Part shown: positions 36,697-46,298 of the stretch, piece by piece | Layout: every line of letters begins with the position of its first letter | How positions within the stretch are numbered: the first letter of the stretch is position 1 | Source: Gammaproteobacteria bacterium | Lineage (GTDB): Bacteria; Pseudomonadota; Gammaproteobacteria; Burkholderiales; Thiobacillaceae | Reading direction: 5' to 3' | DNA: 64,000 bases | Assembly (NCBI GenBank): GCA_018820765.1 | Contig: JAHJNN010000006.1 | Span: 1-64,000, forward strand | Translations under genes and position numbers: made by a program | The notes under the pieces: generated by a model | The model's database searches: none | What the model was told of the DNA's origin: nothing | Seen by the model: the letters and a program-made list of their open reading frames with translations, nothing else

Positions 36697-38157
36697 TTAA
36701 TTTGCTGCGGCGGGCAGCGGAATCCGCAGACTGACCAGGGTACCGTGCCGTTTGGCGGGCTGCACGCTGAGTTCGCCGCCCAGCGCGGCGGCGCGTTCGG
36801 TCATGCCGAGGACGCCGAAGCCCCGCCCGTCGTCCGGGCCGGGACCCGGCGGGAAGCCCTGGCCGTTGTCGGCGATGGTGGCCCGCAGCTCGCCCTGGTG
36901 CAGCGCGAGCGTCACCTTGACCCGCGTGGCATGGGCGTGCTTGGACACATTGGTCAACGCTTCCTGCACGATGCGGAACACGGTGATCGCGATATCGGGG
37001 CTGAGCGGGATGTCGGCATCGGGCGCGCTGAATTCGCAGGCGATATCGGTATTCTGGCCAAAACGTTCCAGTTGCCACTCGATGGCGGACACGATGCCGA
37101 AATCCAGCACCGGCGGGCGCAGGCTGGAGGCGATGCGGTGCGTGGCCTCGATGGTCTGGTCGGCCACCTTGTCGAGGTAGGCGGTGCGCTTGAACAGGTT
37201 GATCTCGCCGGGCGGCAGATGCCGCATCAGCCATGACAGCCCGATCTTGATGGCGGTGAGATTGCCGCCGAGGTCATCGTGTACCTCACGGGCAAGGTGC
37301 AGGCGTTCCTGCTCCTTGACCGATTCGACGTGCGCGGCCAGCGCGCTCAACTGCGCCCGCGAGCGCCGGATTTCCGCCTCGGCCAGCTTGCTGTGCGTGA
37401 CGTTCAGCATGATGCCGTCCCATAGCGTCTCGTCCGGCGTTTCGCGCCGGCTGACCCGGATGTTCACCCATTTCACGTCTTTCCAGTCTTTCATCCAGAT
37501 GCGGCCTTCCCAGTTGAAGCTCAGATGGCCGCCGCCGGCCTCGGCCAGCCTGGACAGATAGTTGTCCCGGTCCTCCTTGAGGATCAGCTTGAAAAAGCGG
37601 TCCGGTTTGGCACGCAGGGCCGCCGCCTTGATGCCGAGCAGCTGGGCGGACTGCTCGCTGACATAGCGCAGCGTGGGCGGGGCGCCGTCCTTTTGCATGA
37701 CCTGGAAGGCCATGCCGGGGATGTGCGCGACGATCGCGTGCAAATCGGAGACGGAATGTTCCAGCGCCTGCCGGGTGGCTTCGCGCAGGCTGACGTCGTT
37801 GGCAATGCAGATGAACACCGGCTGATTGCGGTCGTTCGCATAGAACAGCCGGGCTTCGATCGGATAGCGGGTGCCGTCGCGGCGGCGGAAATGCACATTG
37901 AGCGCAGTGCGGCGTTTTTTGCCGTTTTTCAGCAGGGCGAGCAGGGTATTGAATGCGCGGCCGTCCTCGGGCGTCATCAGGTCGGGCGGCGTCAGCTTCT
38001 GCAAGGCCTTCAGCCGGTATTGCAGATTGCGCGTTGCGGCAGGGTTGGCCTGAACGATCTGCAGGGTGGCCGCGTCAAACACCAGTACCTCGGAGGTCGA
38101 TTCTTGCAGAATCGACAACAGCAGTGCGCCTTCGTCGGCAACTTTGAATGAGCCCAT
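36697..38157 (-). CDS. NarX-like sensor histidine kinase with two PAS domains
   Basis: 486 residues from ATG 38157, preceded by AAGGAGG. No membrane segment. Two PAS domains (about 20-130 and 145-270), a HisKA_3 dimerisation domain with the phosphoaccepting His in LAREVHDDLGGNLTAIKIGLSWL, and an HPK7-type ATPase (VQEALTNVSKHAHA; DNGQGFPPGPG). Forms a two-component pair with the downstream regulator. The signal is unknown and cytoplasmic. Divergent from amrBA. Confidence 0.92.
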   Translation of the reverse strand: MGSFKVADEGALLLSILQESTSEVLVFDAATLQIVQANPAATRNLQYRLKALQKLTPPDLMTPEDGRAFNTLLALLKNGKKRRTALNVHFRRRDGTRYPIEARLFYANDRNQPVFICIANDVSLREATRQALEHSVSDLHAIVAHIPGMAFQVMQKDGAPPTLRYVSEQSAQLLGIKAAALRAKPDRFFKLILKEDRDNYLSRLAEAGGGHLSFNWEGRIWMKDWKDVKWVNIRVSRRETPDETLWDGIMLNVTHSKLAEAEIRRSRAQLSALAAHVESVKEQERLHLAREVHDDLGGNLTAIKIGLSWLMRHLPPGEINLFKRTAYLDKVADQTIEATHRIASSLRPPVLDFGIVSAIEWQLERFGQNTDIACEFSAPDADIPLSPDIAITVFRIVQEALTNVSKHAHATRVKVTLALHQGELRATIADNGQGFPPGPGPDDGRGFGVLGMTERAAALGGELSVQPAKRHGTLVSLRIPLPAAAN

Positions 38158-38308
38158 GTTCCTCCTTGTTATTTTTCCTGAAACGGCAGCGATCGCACGC
38201 GTCTTGAGCGCGCTCATTAATCGGCGCAAACCGCTTGCCTCGCGGGCGTGGCTTGAAACCCGGGCAATTCCCCCGCATCTACTAAGCTGATCAATGAGGA
38301 AATACCCT

Positions 38309-39670
38309 ATGTCTGCCATTCGACCCGCTGCCGTTGCCGGCACGTTCTACCCGGACAACCCGGCCGAGCTCAAGCACATCATCGCCGAGCTGCTCGCCAA
38401 CGCGAAGCGCGACGCCGCGCCGCCCGTGCCCAAGGCGCTGATCGTGCCGCACGCCGGTTACATTTATTCGGGCGCCGTCGCCGCCAGCGCCTATGCCCGG
38501 CTGGGCGAGCTGCGCGGCCGCATTCGCCGGGTGGTGCTGCTCGGCCCCACCCACCGCGTCTACGTGCGGGGACTGGCGCTGCCCGAGGCGGAGCGTTTTG
38601 CCACCCCGCTCGGCGAGGTGATGCTGGACCAGGCAGGCATGCAGGCGATCGCCGGGCTGCCGCAGGTGGTTCGCAGTGCAGCGGCGCACCAGTTGGAACA
38701 TTCGCTGGAAGTGCAGCTGCCCTTCCTGCAGCAGGTGCTGGGCGATTTCACGCTGTTGCCGCTGGCGGTGGGCGAGGCCACCGCGGCCGAGGTGGCCGAG
38801 GTGCTGGAAACGGTGTGGGGCGGCGGCGAGACGCTGATCGTGATCAGTTCCGACCTGTCGCATTTCCTGCCCGACGCCGCCGCCCGCAAGGTGGACGGCG
38901 AGACGGTGAACGCCATCCTGGCGCTGGATTCGCGCCTCAGCCACGAGCAGGCCTGCGGCGCCACGCCGGTCAACGGCCTGCTGCTGGCGGCGCGCAGGCA
39001 CGGCCTGCATCCGGTCGCGCTCGACGTGAGGAATTCCAGCGATACCGCCGGCGATCCCGGGCGCGTGGTCGGTTATGCCGCCTTCGCATTCGAGGCCGGG
39101 CCGGAGCAGCCGGATGAGGAAAAAGGCCCGACCTTGCTGAAGCTCGCCCGCGCCGAAATTGCCCAACGCCTGGGCCGCGCCTTGCCCCCCACGGCCAATG
39201 CGCCCTGGCTGTCCGAACACGGCGCCTGCTTTGTCACCCTGACTCGGCACGGCGAGTTGCGCGGCTGCATCGGTACCCTGGAAGCGCATCGCCCGCTGGG
39301 CCTGGACGTGCGCGAAAACGCCGTGGCCGCGGCGTTCCGGGACCCGCGCTTCATGCCGCTTTCGTACGCGGAATTCGACGCCATCTGGGTCGAAGTGTCG
39401 GTCCTGTCGCCGGCCCAGGCGCTGGCGGTGGACGACGAGGCGGCGGCGCTGGCCGCGCTGCGGCCGAACGTCGACGGCGTGGTGTTCGAATATGGCCAAT
39501 ACCGCAGCACCTTCCTGCCGCAGGTGTGGGAACAGCTGCCCGATCCGGCCGGGTTTCTCGCGCATCTGAAGCGCAAGGCCGGGCTGCCGATGGATTTCTG
39601 GGCGGAGGGCGTGCGCCTGTCGCGCTACACCGTCAGCAAGTGGAAGGAGGGTAGTCCGCATGAGCAGTGA
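38309..39670 (+). CDS. AmmeMemoRadiSam fused AmrB-AmrA protein (MEMO + AMMECR1)
   Basis: 453 residues from ATG 38309 (GAGGAAA upstream; the ATG at 38294 would remove that site). Residues about 1-265 are the MEMO domain (VPHAGYIYSGAVAA, LEHSLEVQLPFLQ, SSDLSHFLP); about 275-450 the AMMECR1 domain with LRGCIGTLEAHRPLG. In other genomes the two are often separate (AmrB and AmrA); they accompany a radical-SAM enzyme in a system of unestablished reaction. Followed by a 33-codon ORF and amrS. Confidence 0.93.
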   Translation: MSAIRPAAVAGTFYPDNPAELKHIIAELLANAKRDAAPPVPKALIVPHAGYIYSGAVAASAYARLGELRGRIRRVVLLGPTHRVYVRGLALPEAERFATPLGEVMLDQAGMQAIAGLPQVVRSAAAHQLEHSLEVQLPFLQQVLGDFTLLPLAVGEATAAEVAEVLETVWGGGETLIVISSDLSHFLPDAAARKVDGETVNAILALDSRLSHEQACGATPVNGLLLAARRHGLHPVALDVRNSSDTAGDPGRVVGYAAFAFEAGPEQPDEEKGPTLLKLARAEIAQRLGRALPPTANAPWLSEHGACFVTLTRHGELRGCIGTLEAHRPLGLDVRENAVAAAFRDPRFMPLSYAEFDAIWVEVSVLSPAQALAVDDEAAALAALRPNVDGVVFEYGQYRSTFLPQVWEQLPDPAGFLAHLKRKAGLPMDFWAEGVRLSRYTVSKWKEGSPHEQ

Positions 39671-39761
39671 GCCTCGGCACGTGCGAACGTCCGCGAATGC
39701 GGCCGCCACCGACGCCCCATTCGATGTCAACAAGGTAACCTCCGAAGAGGTGGCAGTATGA
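39660..39761 (+). CDS. Predicted 33-residue small protein between amrBA and amrS
   Basis: ATG 39660 lies 9 nt behind a near-ideal AGGAGG (39645-39650) inside the end of amrBA and overlaps that gene by 11 nt. Its stop TGA overlaps the amrS ATG (39758-39761). The product, MSSEPRHVRTSANAA then TDAPFDVNKVTSEEVAV, is hydrophilic with no recognisable domain. The tiling at both ends with a strong ribosome site argues for real translation. It could be a functional peptide or only a coupling device. Confidence 0.5.
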   Translation: MSSEPRHVRTSANAAATDAPFDVNKVTSEEVAV

Positions 39762-40852
39762 GCGTGCCTGAATCGAATTATCCGGCGCGCTGGTGGCATG
39801 CGCTGCCCGACGGCCGCATCCAGTGCGACCTGTGCCCGCGCGACTGCAAGCTGCACGAGGGTCAGCGCGGCCTGTGCTTCGTGCGCAAGATGGAAGGCGG
39901 CCAGATGGTGCTCACCACCTATGGCCGCTCGTCCGGCTTCTGCGTCGACCCGATCGAGAAGAAGCCGCTCAACCATTTCTATCCCGGCAGCTCGGTGTTT
40001 TCCTTCGGCACCGCCGGCTGCAACCTGGCGTGCAAGTTCTGCCAGAACTGGGATATTTCCAAATCGCGCGAGACCGACACGCTGATGGATCAGGCCGTGC
40101 CGGAGGAAATTGCCCTTGCCGCCGAGAAGAGCGGCTGCAGGAGCGTGGCCTTCACCTACAACGACCCAGTCATCTTTGCCGAATACGCGATGGACGTGGC
40201 CGACGCCTGCCATGCGCGCGGCATCAAGACCGTGGCGGTGACCGCCGGCTATATCCACGACGCGCCGCGGCGCGAGTTCTACGCCAAGATGGATGCCGCC
40301 AACGTCGACCTCAAGGCCTTCACCGACGATTTCTACGTCAAGCTGACCGGCGCCCACCTGCAGCCGGTGCTCGACACGCTGATGTATCTCAAGCGCGAGA
40401 CCGACGTCTGGTTCGAGATCACCACCTTGCTGATTCCCGGAAAGAACGATTCCGACGCCGAACTCTCGGCGATGAGCCAGTGGATCATGCGCGAGCTCGG
40501 CCCCGACGTGCCGCTGCATTTTTCCGCCTTCCACCCCGACTGGAAGATGCGCGACCTGCCGCCCACCCCGGCGTCCACGCTCACCCGCGCGCGCGACATC
40601 GCGCTGAACACCGGCCTGCATTACGTCTACACCGGCAATGTGCACGACACCACCGGCGGCACCACCTTCTGCCCCGGCTGCCGCGAGCCCCTGATCGTGC
40701 GCGACTGGTATCGCATCGACGACTACGCGCTCACCCCCGACGGCCATTGCCCGCATTGCGGCACTGCCATCGCCGGCCGCTTCGGCGCGTTCAGCCATCC
40801 CTTCGGCAACCGCCGCATCCCGGTTTCCCTGCATCGCGAAAACCGCGCATGA
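39758..40852 (+). CDS. amrS: AmmeMemoRadiSam system radical SAM enzyme AmrS
   Basis: 364 residues. N-terminal cysteines (CDLCPRDCKLHEGQRGLC), the radical-SAM cluster motif CNLACKFCQNW, and a C-terminal zinc-ribbon-like pair (CPGCREP, CPHCG). It resembles pyruvate-formate-lyase-activating enzymes by family but its substrate is not established. ATGA overlaps couple it to the small ORF upstream and to the hydrolase downstream. Confidence 0.95.
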   Translation: MSVPESNYPARWWHALPDGRIQCDLCPRDCKLHEGQRGLCFVRKMEGGQMVLTTYGRSSGFCVDPIEKKPLNHFYPGSSVFSFGTAGCNLACKFCQNWDISKSRETDTLMDQAVPEEIALAAEKSGCRSVAFTYNDPVIFAEYAMDVADACHARGIKTVAVTAGYIHDAPRREFYAKMDAANVDLKAFTDDFYVKLTGAHLQPVLDTLMYLKRETDVWFEITTLLIPGKNDSDAELSAMSQWIMRELGPDVPLHFSAFHPDWKMRDLPPTPASTLTRARDIALNTGLHYVYTGNVHDTTGGTTFCPGCREPLIVRDWYRIDDYALTPDGHCPHCGTAIAGRFGAFSHPFGNRRIPVSLHRENRA

Positions 40853-41496
40853 GCACATCGACCCTGGTCTACATCCCGGCCGGTCCCATCACCATCGAGG
40901 GCATGCTGGAGATTCCGGACCGCGCCGCCGGGCTGGTGCTGTTCGCCCACGGCAGCGGCTCCTCGCGCCACTCGCCGCGCAACAACTACGTGGCCGGCGT
41001 GCTGCGGCAGGCCGGCGTCGGCACCCTGTTGATGGATCTGCTGACGCCGGCAGAAGATCGCGATTACAGCCGCCGCTTCGACATCGCGCTCCTGACGCAG
41101 CGCCTGCTGGATGCCGCGCGCTGGGTGGTGTCGCAGGCGGCCCTCCATGACCTGCCGCTCGGATTTTTCGGCGCCAGCACCGGCGCTGCGGCGGCCATCG
41201 AGGCGGCGGCGATCCTGGGTGCGGATGCCCGGGCCCTGGTCTCGCGCGGCGGCCGCCCGGACCTGGCGAGCCAGGAAGCCCTCGGAACCGTCCAGGCGCC
41301 GACCCTGCTCCTGGTCGGCGGTCTGGACAACGGCGTGATCGAACTCAATCAGCTGGCCTATGACCGCCTGCGCGGCGAAAAAGAGCTGGTCATCGTTCCC
41401 GGCGCCACCCACCTGTTCGAGGAACCCGGCACCCTGGAGGACGTGGCGCGCCAGGCGGCGGAGTGGTTTGCGAAGCATCTGCCCGGGGAGGGATGA
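40849..41496 (+). CDS. Alpha/beta hydrolase (dienelactone-hydrolase-like) coupled to amrS
   Basis: 215 residues. Nucleophile elbow GASTG, oxyanion-side [14 protein letters not shown], acid in VGGLDNGV and His in [10 protein letters not shown]. This subfamily is commonly found next to or fused with phosphoribosyltransferases; a stand-alone phosphoribosyltransferase is 4.8 kb away at 46299. ATGA overlap with amrS makes it part of the same operon. Substrate unknown. Confidence 0.88.
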   Translation: MSTSTLVYIPAGPITIEGMLEIPDRAAGLVLFAHGSGSSRHSPRNNYVAGVLRQAGVGTLLMDLLTPAEDRDYSRRFDIALLTQRLLDAARWVVSQAALHDLPLGFFGASTGAAAAIEAAAILGADARALVSRGGRPDLASQEALGTVQAPTLLLVGGLDNGVIELNQLAYDRLRGEKELVIVPGATHLFEEPGTLEDVARQAAEWFAKHLPGEG

Positions 41497-41528
41497 CATC
41501 GGCCCGGGGGCCCACAACCCTACACTGC

Positions 41529-41658
41529 AGGAGCGGCGCCCCCGCCGCGATTTTTCGCACCGTCGCGACCTCCACGGCATCGGCCCGAGGGCGGGCGAGC
41601 GTCGCTGTTGCCGCTTTAGCGGTCTTACAGCGACGGCCTACCCCTTGCGGGTGCTCCT
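41529..41658 (+). repeat. Composite REP plus structured core R1
   Basis: Bounded by AGGAGC and GCTCCT. It starts with the REP palindrome GCGGCG-CCCC-CGCCGC-GATTTTTCG seen at 18622-18652. The core has outer stem GTCGCTGT/ACAGCGAC (41601-41608, 41627-41634) around inner GCCGC-TTTA-GCGGT, then CGGCCTACCCCTTGCGGGTG. Three more cores (46025-46101, 46155-46282, 51213-51370) share the loop and 3' block but differ in stem bases with pairing kept. It lies in the 211-bp gap behind the hydrolase gene. Confidence 0.8.
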
Positions 41659-41707
41659 ACACCCCCACCGCTGGGCGGCGGCTGCGGGCCGTGCCATGAT
41701 GAGGTTC

Positions 41708-42430
<723 letters not shown>

Positions 42431-42432
42431 GC

Positions 42433-44802
42433 ATGCGCGCGCTCGACCGCAAACTCTTTCGCGACGTCTGGCATCTGCGCGGCCAGGTGCTGGCGATTGC
42501 CGCGGTGATCATGGGCGGCGTCGCCACCATGGTGATGTCGCTCTCCACCTATGAATCGCTGACCATCACGCGCGACCGCTTTTACAGCGAGTTCCGATTT
42601 GCGGAGGTGTTCGTCAGCCTCAAGCGCGCGCCCGAGCCGGTGGCCGAGCGGCTTGCCGCGCTGCCCGGGGTGGAACGCGTGGAGACGCGGGTGCGGGCAG
42701 GGGTGAAGCTGGAGGTGGCAGGCTTTTCCGACCCCATCACCGGCCTCTTGCTGTCGCTGCCGGACCAGGGCGAGCCGCTGCTCAACGCCCTGCACCTGCG
42801 GCGCGGGCGCATGGTGCAGCCGTGGAGCGCCGACGAGGTGGTGCTGTCCGATACCTTCGCCGATGCGCACGGCTTCCAGCCGGGCGATACGCTTGCCGCC
42901 ATCATCAACGGCAAGCGCAAGCAGCTCACCGTGGTCGGCGTCGCGGTGTCGCCGGAATACGTCTACCAGATCGCGCCCGGCTCGATGTTTCCCGATTTCA
43001 AGCGCTACGGCGTGCTGTGGATGGGGCGCAATGCGCTGGCCGCGGCCTACGACATGGAGGGCGCCTTCAACCAGGTCAGCCTGACGCTGGCGCGCGGAGC
43101 CATTGAGCAGGACGTGATCGACCGCGTCGACGCCGTGCTCGGCACCTATGGCAGCACGGGCGCCTACGGTCGCAGCGACCAGTTCTCCAACCGTTTTCTC
43201 AGCGAGGAACTGAAGCAGCTGCAGACCACTGCCACGGTGTTCCCCGCCATTTTTCTAGGCGTCGCCGCCTTCCTGCTCAACGTGGTGCTGAGCCGGCTGA
43301 TCGCGCTGCAGCGCGACCAGATCGCCATCCTCAAGGCCTTCGGCTATCCCTATCTGGCGATCGGCGTGCACTACGTCAAGCTGGTGCTGCTGATGACGGT
43401 GCTGGGCGTGGCGGGCGGCGTGGCACTCGGCGCCTGGTTCGGCCAGGGGCTGTCCAACGTGTACATGGAAACGACGTTCCGCTTTCCCTATCTCGACTAC
43501 CGGCTCAATGCCGGAGTGATCCTGGTCGCCCTCGGAATCAGCGCCTTCGCGGCGGTCAGCGGCACGTTGTTTTCGGTCGCACGCGCGGTGCGGCTGCCGC
43601 CGGCCGAGGGCATGCGCCCGGAAATGCCGGAAGCGTATCGCGCCACCCTGGTCGAGCGCATCGGCCTGCAGCGCTGGTTTTCCGCGCCGACGCGGATGAT
43701 CCTGCGCCACATCGAGCGGCGTCCGCTGAAGTCGCTCTTGACCGTGCTGGGCATCGCCTGCGCCTGCGGCCTGATGATGGTGGGCAATTATCAGAAGGGC
43801 GCGATCGACTTCATGGTCGACGTGCAGTTTCGCCAGGGCGCGCGCGAGGATCTCGCGCTCGCCTTTATCGAGCCGACTTCCGGTCGCGCGCTGCACGAAC
43901 TGGCGGCGCTGCCGGGCGTCGATTTCGTGGAAGGCTTTCGCGACGTGCCGGCGATCCTGCGCTTCCGGCAATACCATCATCGCGCGGCGCTGTTCGGCAT
44001 CCAGCCCGAAGGCCAGCTGCACCGCTCGCTCGACAGCAACCTGCAGCCGGTGGCGGTGCCGCCCGGCGGCGTGGTGCTGACCGACCACCTGGCGAACGAG
44101 ATCCTGCACGTGAAGCCGGGCGACCTGCTGACGGTGGAAGTGCTGGAAGGCCGCCGCCCGGTGCTGCAGGTGCCGGTGCTCGGCATCACCAAGCAGTTTC
44201 TCGGCGTCTCGGCCTACATGCAGAAGGAGTCGCTGAACGCGCTGATGCGCGAGGGCAACACCGTGTCAGGCGCCTATCTGGCGGTGACGCCGGGCATGGA
44301 AACCGAGCTCTATGCGAAGCTGCACGAGCGGCCGCGCGTGCTCGGCATGGTCGCCAACAAGGCGGCGATCCAGAGCTTCTACGCCACCATCGGCGAGTTC
44401 ATCCTGTTCTACAACCTGGTGGCCACGCTGCTGGCCGGCGCGATCGGTTTCGGCGTGGTCTACAACAGCGCGCGCATCGCGCTGTCGGAGCGCGGACGCG
44501 AGCTCGCCAGCCTGCGCGTGCTGGGCTTCACCCGTGGCGAGATCGCCTATATCCTGCTGGGAGAGCTGGCGCTCTTGACGCTGGCGGCGATCCCGGTCGG
44601 CTTCGTGGTCGGCGTCGGGCTGGTCGGCGTGCTGGTGGTGGCGTTCCAGAACGAGCTCTACCGGCTGCCGCTGATCCTGACGCCGGAAAACTACGCCATG
44701 GGGGCGGCGGTGGTGATCGTTTCCGCACTGTTGTCCGCCCTGCTGCTGTGGCTGCGCCTCGGCCGGCTGGATCTGGTGGCAGTCCTCAAAACTCGCGAAT
44801 AG
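42433..44802 (+). CDS. FtsX-domain ABC transporter permease
   Basis: 789 residues. N-terminal membrane helix (about 15-37), periplasmic MacB-PCD-like domain, first FtsX membrane block (about 270-390), second anchor near 435-455 (LLTVLGIACACGLMMVGNY), second periplasmic domain, and second FtsX block (about 655-785). The duplicated arrangement resembles LolC/E-like or lipoprotein/peptide exporters that couple ATPase movement to the periplasm. Follows the ATPase by 2 nt. Confidence 0.93.
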   Translation: MRALDRKLFRDVWHLRGQVLAIAAVIMGGVATMVMSLSTYESLTITRDRFYSEFRFAEVFVSLKRAPEPVAERLAALPGVERVETRVRAGVKLEVAGFSDPITGLLLSLPDQGEPLLNALHLRRGRMVQPWSADEVVLSDTFADAHGFQPGDTLAAIINGKRKQLTVVGVAVSPEYVYQIAPGSMFPDFKRYGVLWMGRNALAAAYDMEGAFNQVSLTLARGAIEQDVIDRVDAVLGTYGSTGAYGRSDQFSNRFLSEELKQLQTTATVFPAIFLGVAAFLLNVVLSRLIALQRDQIAILKAFGYPYLAIGVHYVKLVLLMTVLGVAGGVALGAWFGQGLSNVYMETTFRFPYLDYRLNAGVILVALGISAFAAVSGTLFSVARAVRLPPAEGMRPEMPEAYRATLVERIGLQRWFSAPTRMILRHIERRPLKSLLTVLGIACACGLMMVGNYQKGAIDFMVDVQFRQGAREDLALAFIEPTSGRALHELAALPGVDFVEGFRDVPAILRFRQYHHRAALFGIQPEGQLHRSLDSNLQPVAVPPGGVVLTDHLANEILHVKPGDLLTVEVLEGRRPVLQVPVLGITKQFLGVSAYMQKESLNALMREGNTVSGAYLAVTPGMETELYAKLHERPRVLGMVANKAAIQSFYATIGEFILFYNLVATLLAGAIGFGVVYNSARIALSERGRELASLRVLGFTRGEIAYILLGELALLTLAAIPVGFVVGVGLVGVLVVAFQNELYRLPLILTPENYAMGAAVVIVSALLSALLLWLRLGRLDLVAVLKTRE

Positions 44803-44817
44803 GGCAACGACGACAGC

Positions 44818-46011
44818 ATGCAGTTACGCGCAAAAATCGGAATGCTGGCAATTGCCGTCATCGTGGCGGCGGGCCTCGTGTGCGGCTTCATGCCGCGCGC
44901 GCAGCCGGTCGATATCGCCGAGGTGAAGCGCGCGCCGCTCGCGGTGACGGTGGAAGAGGAGGGCAAGACCCGTGTCAGGGAGCGTTATCAGGTGACGGCG
45001 CCGGTGGCGGGCTATGTGCGCCGCAGCGGCCTCGAGGCGGGCGATGCCGTCGCGGCCGGCCAGGTGCTCGCAGTGATCGAGCCGGCGCGCGCGGTGGCGC
45101 TCGATCCGCGCAGCCGGGCGCAGGCGCAGGCGCAGGTGAGCGCCGCCCAGGCCGCGCTCGCGGTGGCCGAGGAAAACGCGCGCGCCGCCACCGCTGCCGC
45201 GCAGCTGGCGCAGCAGGAGCGCGTCCGCGCCGAATCCCTGCGCGCATCGAATTTCATCTCGGCGCAGGCGCTCGACACCGCGCGCAGCGCGGAAACCCGC
45301 GCCCGTGCCGCGCAGCAGGCCGCGGCGCACTCGGTCAGGGTGGCGCGCTTCGAACGCGACACAGCGCGCGCTGCCGTCGCCAGCACCGCCCGCCTGCAGG
45401 CCGGCGGTGCGGCCGACGTGCTGCAGGTGCGCGCGCCGGTGGCAGCGCGCGTGCTGAAGCTGCAGCAGGAAAGCGAGGGCGCGGTGGCGGCCGGCCAGCC
45501 GCTGCTCGAGATCGGCAACCCCGACAGCCTCGAAGTCGAGGTGGAGGTGCTGTCCACCCACGCGGTGAAAATCGCTCCCGGCTCCAAAGTCATCCTCGAC
45601 CGCTGGGGCGGCGAGCGAGCCGTCGCGGGCACGGTGCGGGTAGTGGAACCGAGCGGCTTCACCAAGATTTCCGCGCTCGGCGTCGAGGAGCAGCGGGTGC
45701 GCGTGATCGTCGACTTCGCCTCGCCGCGCGAGGCCTGGCAGCGCCTCGGCGACGGCTACCGGGTGGAAGCCCGCTTCGTGTTGTGGGAAGGCGACGACGT
45801 GCTGCAGGTGCCGACCAGCGCGCTGTTCCGCCACGGCGTGGGCTGGGCCGTGTTCGCGGTGGAGGACAAGCGCGCCCGCCTGACCCCGGTCGAGACCGGC
45901 CAGCGCGCGGGGTTGGCCACGCAGGTCCTGTCCGGGATCGCTGCCGGCGCCCGCGTGGTCAGCCACCCGGACGACAAGATCAGCGATGGGACGCGGGTGA
46001 AGCCGCGCTAA
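44818..46011 (+). CDS. HlyD-family periplasmic adaptor protein
   Basis: 397 residues. Membrane anchor about 8-28, barrel-sandwich halves (RERYQVTAPVAGYVRRSGLEAGDAVAAGQVLAVIEP and VLQVRAPVAARVLKLQQESEGAVAAGQPLLEIGN), an Ala-rich helical hairpin between them (about 95-190), then beta-barrel and membrane-proximal domains. It bridges the FtsX permease to an outer-membrane channel not encoded here. 15 nt after the permease. Confidence 0.92.
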   Translation: MQLRAKIGMLAIAVIVAAGLVCGFMPRAQPVDIAEVKRAPLAVTVEEEGKTRVRERYQVTAPVAGYVRRSGLEAGDAVAAGQVLAVIEPARAVALDPRSRAQAQAQVSAAQAALAVAEENARAATAAAQLAQQERVRAESLRASNFISAQALDTARSAETRARAAQQAAAHSVRVARFERDTARAAVASTARLQAGGAADVLQVRAPVAARVLKLQQESEGAVAAGQPLLEIGNPDSLEVEVEVLSTHAVKIAPGSKVILDRWGGERAVAGTVRVVEPSGFTKISALGVEEQRVRVIVDFASPREAWQRLGDGYRVEARFVLWEGDDVLQVPTSALFRHGVGWAVFAVEDKRARLTPVETGQRAGLATQVLSGIAAGARVVSHPDDKISDGTRVKPR

Positions 46012-46024
46012 ATACCGAATCGTC

Positions 46025-46101
46025 ATTCCGGCGGAGCGTGGTTGTTGCCGATTTATCGGCTTTACAACCACGGCCTGCCCCTTGCGGGTGAACGCCGGAA
46101 T
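46025..46101 (+). repeat. Structured core R2 inside an ATTCCGGCG palindrome
   Basis: Outer arms ATTCCGGCG/CGCCGGAAT (46025-46033, 46093-46101), of the common TCATTCC...GGAATCCA REP kind, enclose the core: GTGGTTGT/ACAACCAC (46038-46045, 46064-46071), inner GCCGA-TTTA-TCGGC, then CGGCCTGCCCCTTGCGGGTG. All pairs are perfect. It begins 13 nt after the HlyD gene stop and may end that transcript. Confidence 0.8.
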
Positions 46102-46154
46102 CCAGCCTGATTAAAACTGGGCACCGGCGTTCGCCGGTGCGACATAATCTCGCG

Positions 46155-46282
46155 GTAGGAGGGCCGCCCCGGGCCGATGGGGTGGTTGTCGCGATGCGGA
46201 AATTGCGGCGAGGGCGCCGGTGCGTGGTTGTTGCCGCTTTAGCGGCTTACAAACACGGCCTACCTCTTGCGGGTGCTCCTAC
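46155..46282 (+). repeat. Structured core R3 between GTAGGAG/CTCCTAC ends
   Basis: Ends GTAGGAG (46155-46161) and CTCCTAC (46276-46282). Core: GTGGTTGT/ACAAACAC (46224-46231, 46249-46256; one mismatch), inner GCCGC-TTTA-GCGGC, then CGGCCTACCTCTTGCGGGTG. It lies 16 nt beyond the stop codon of the convergent phosphoribosyltransferase gene. The same GTAGGAG-type ends flank R1. Confidence 0.78.
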
Positions 46283-46298
46283 AGGTGGGGGTTACCCA

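Noticed and set aside
38291-40858. An 855-codon minus-strand open frame opposite amrBA and amrS
   Set aside because: The sense strand carries clear MEMO, AMMECR1 and radical-SAM motifs; the antisense product is His/Gly/Arg-rich and unlike any protein.
46025-46282. R cores as integron attC sites or tRNA-like genes
   Set aside because: No integrase or attC R/L boxes are visible and the fold lacks tRNA arms; the genes between copies are ordinary chromosomal ones.
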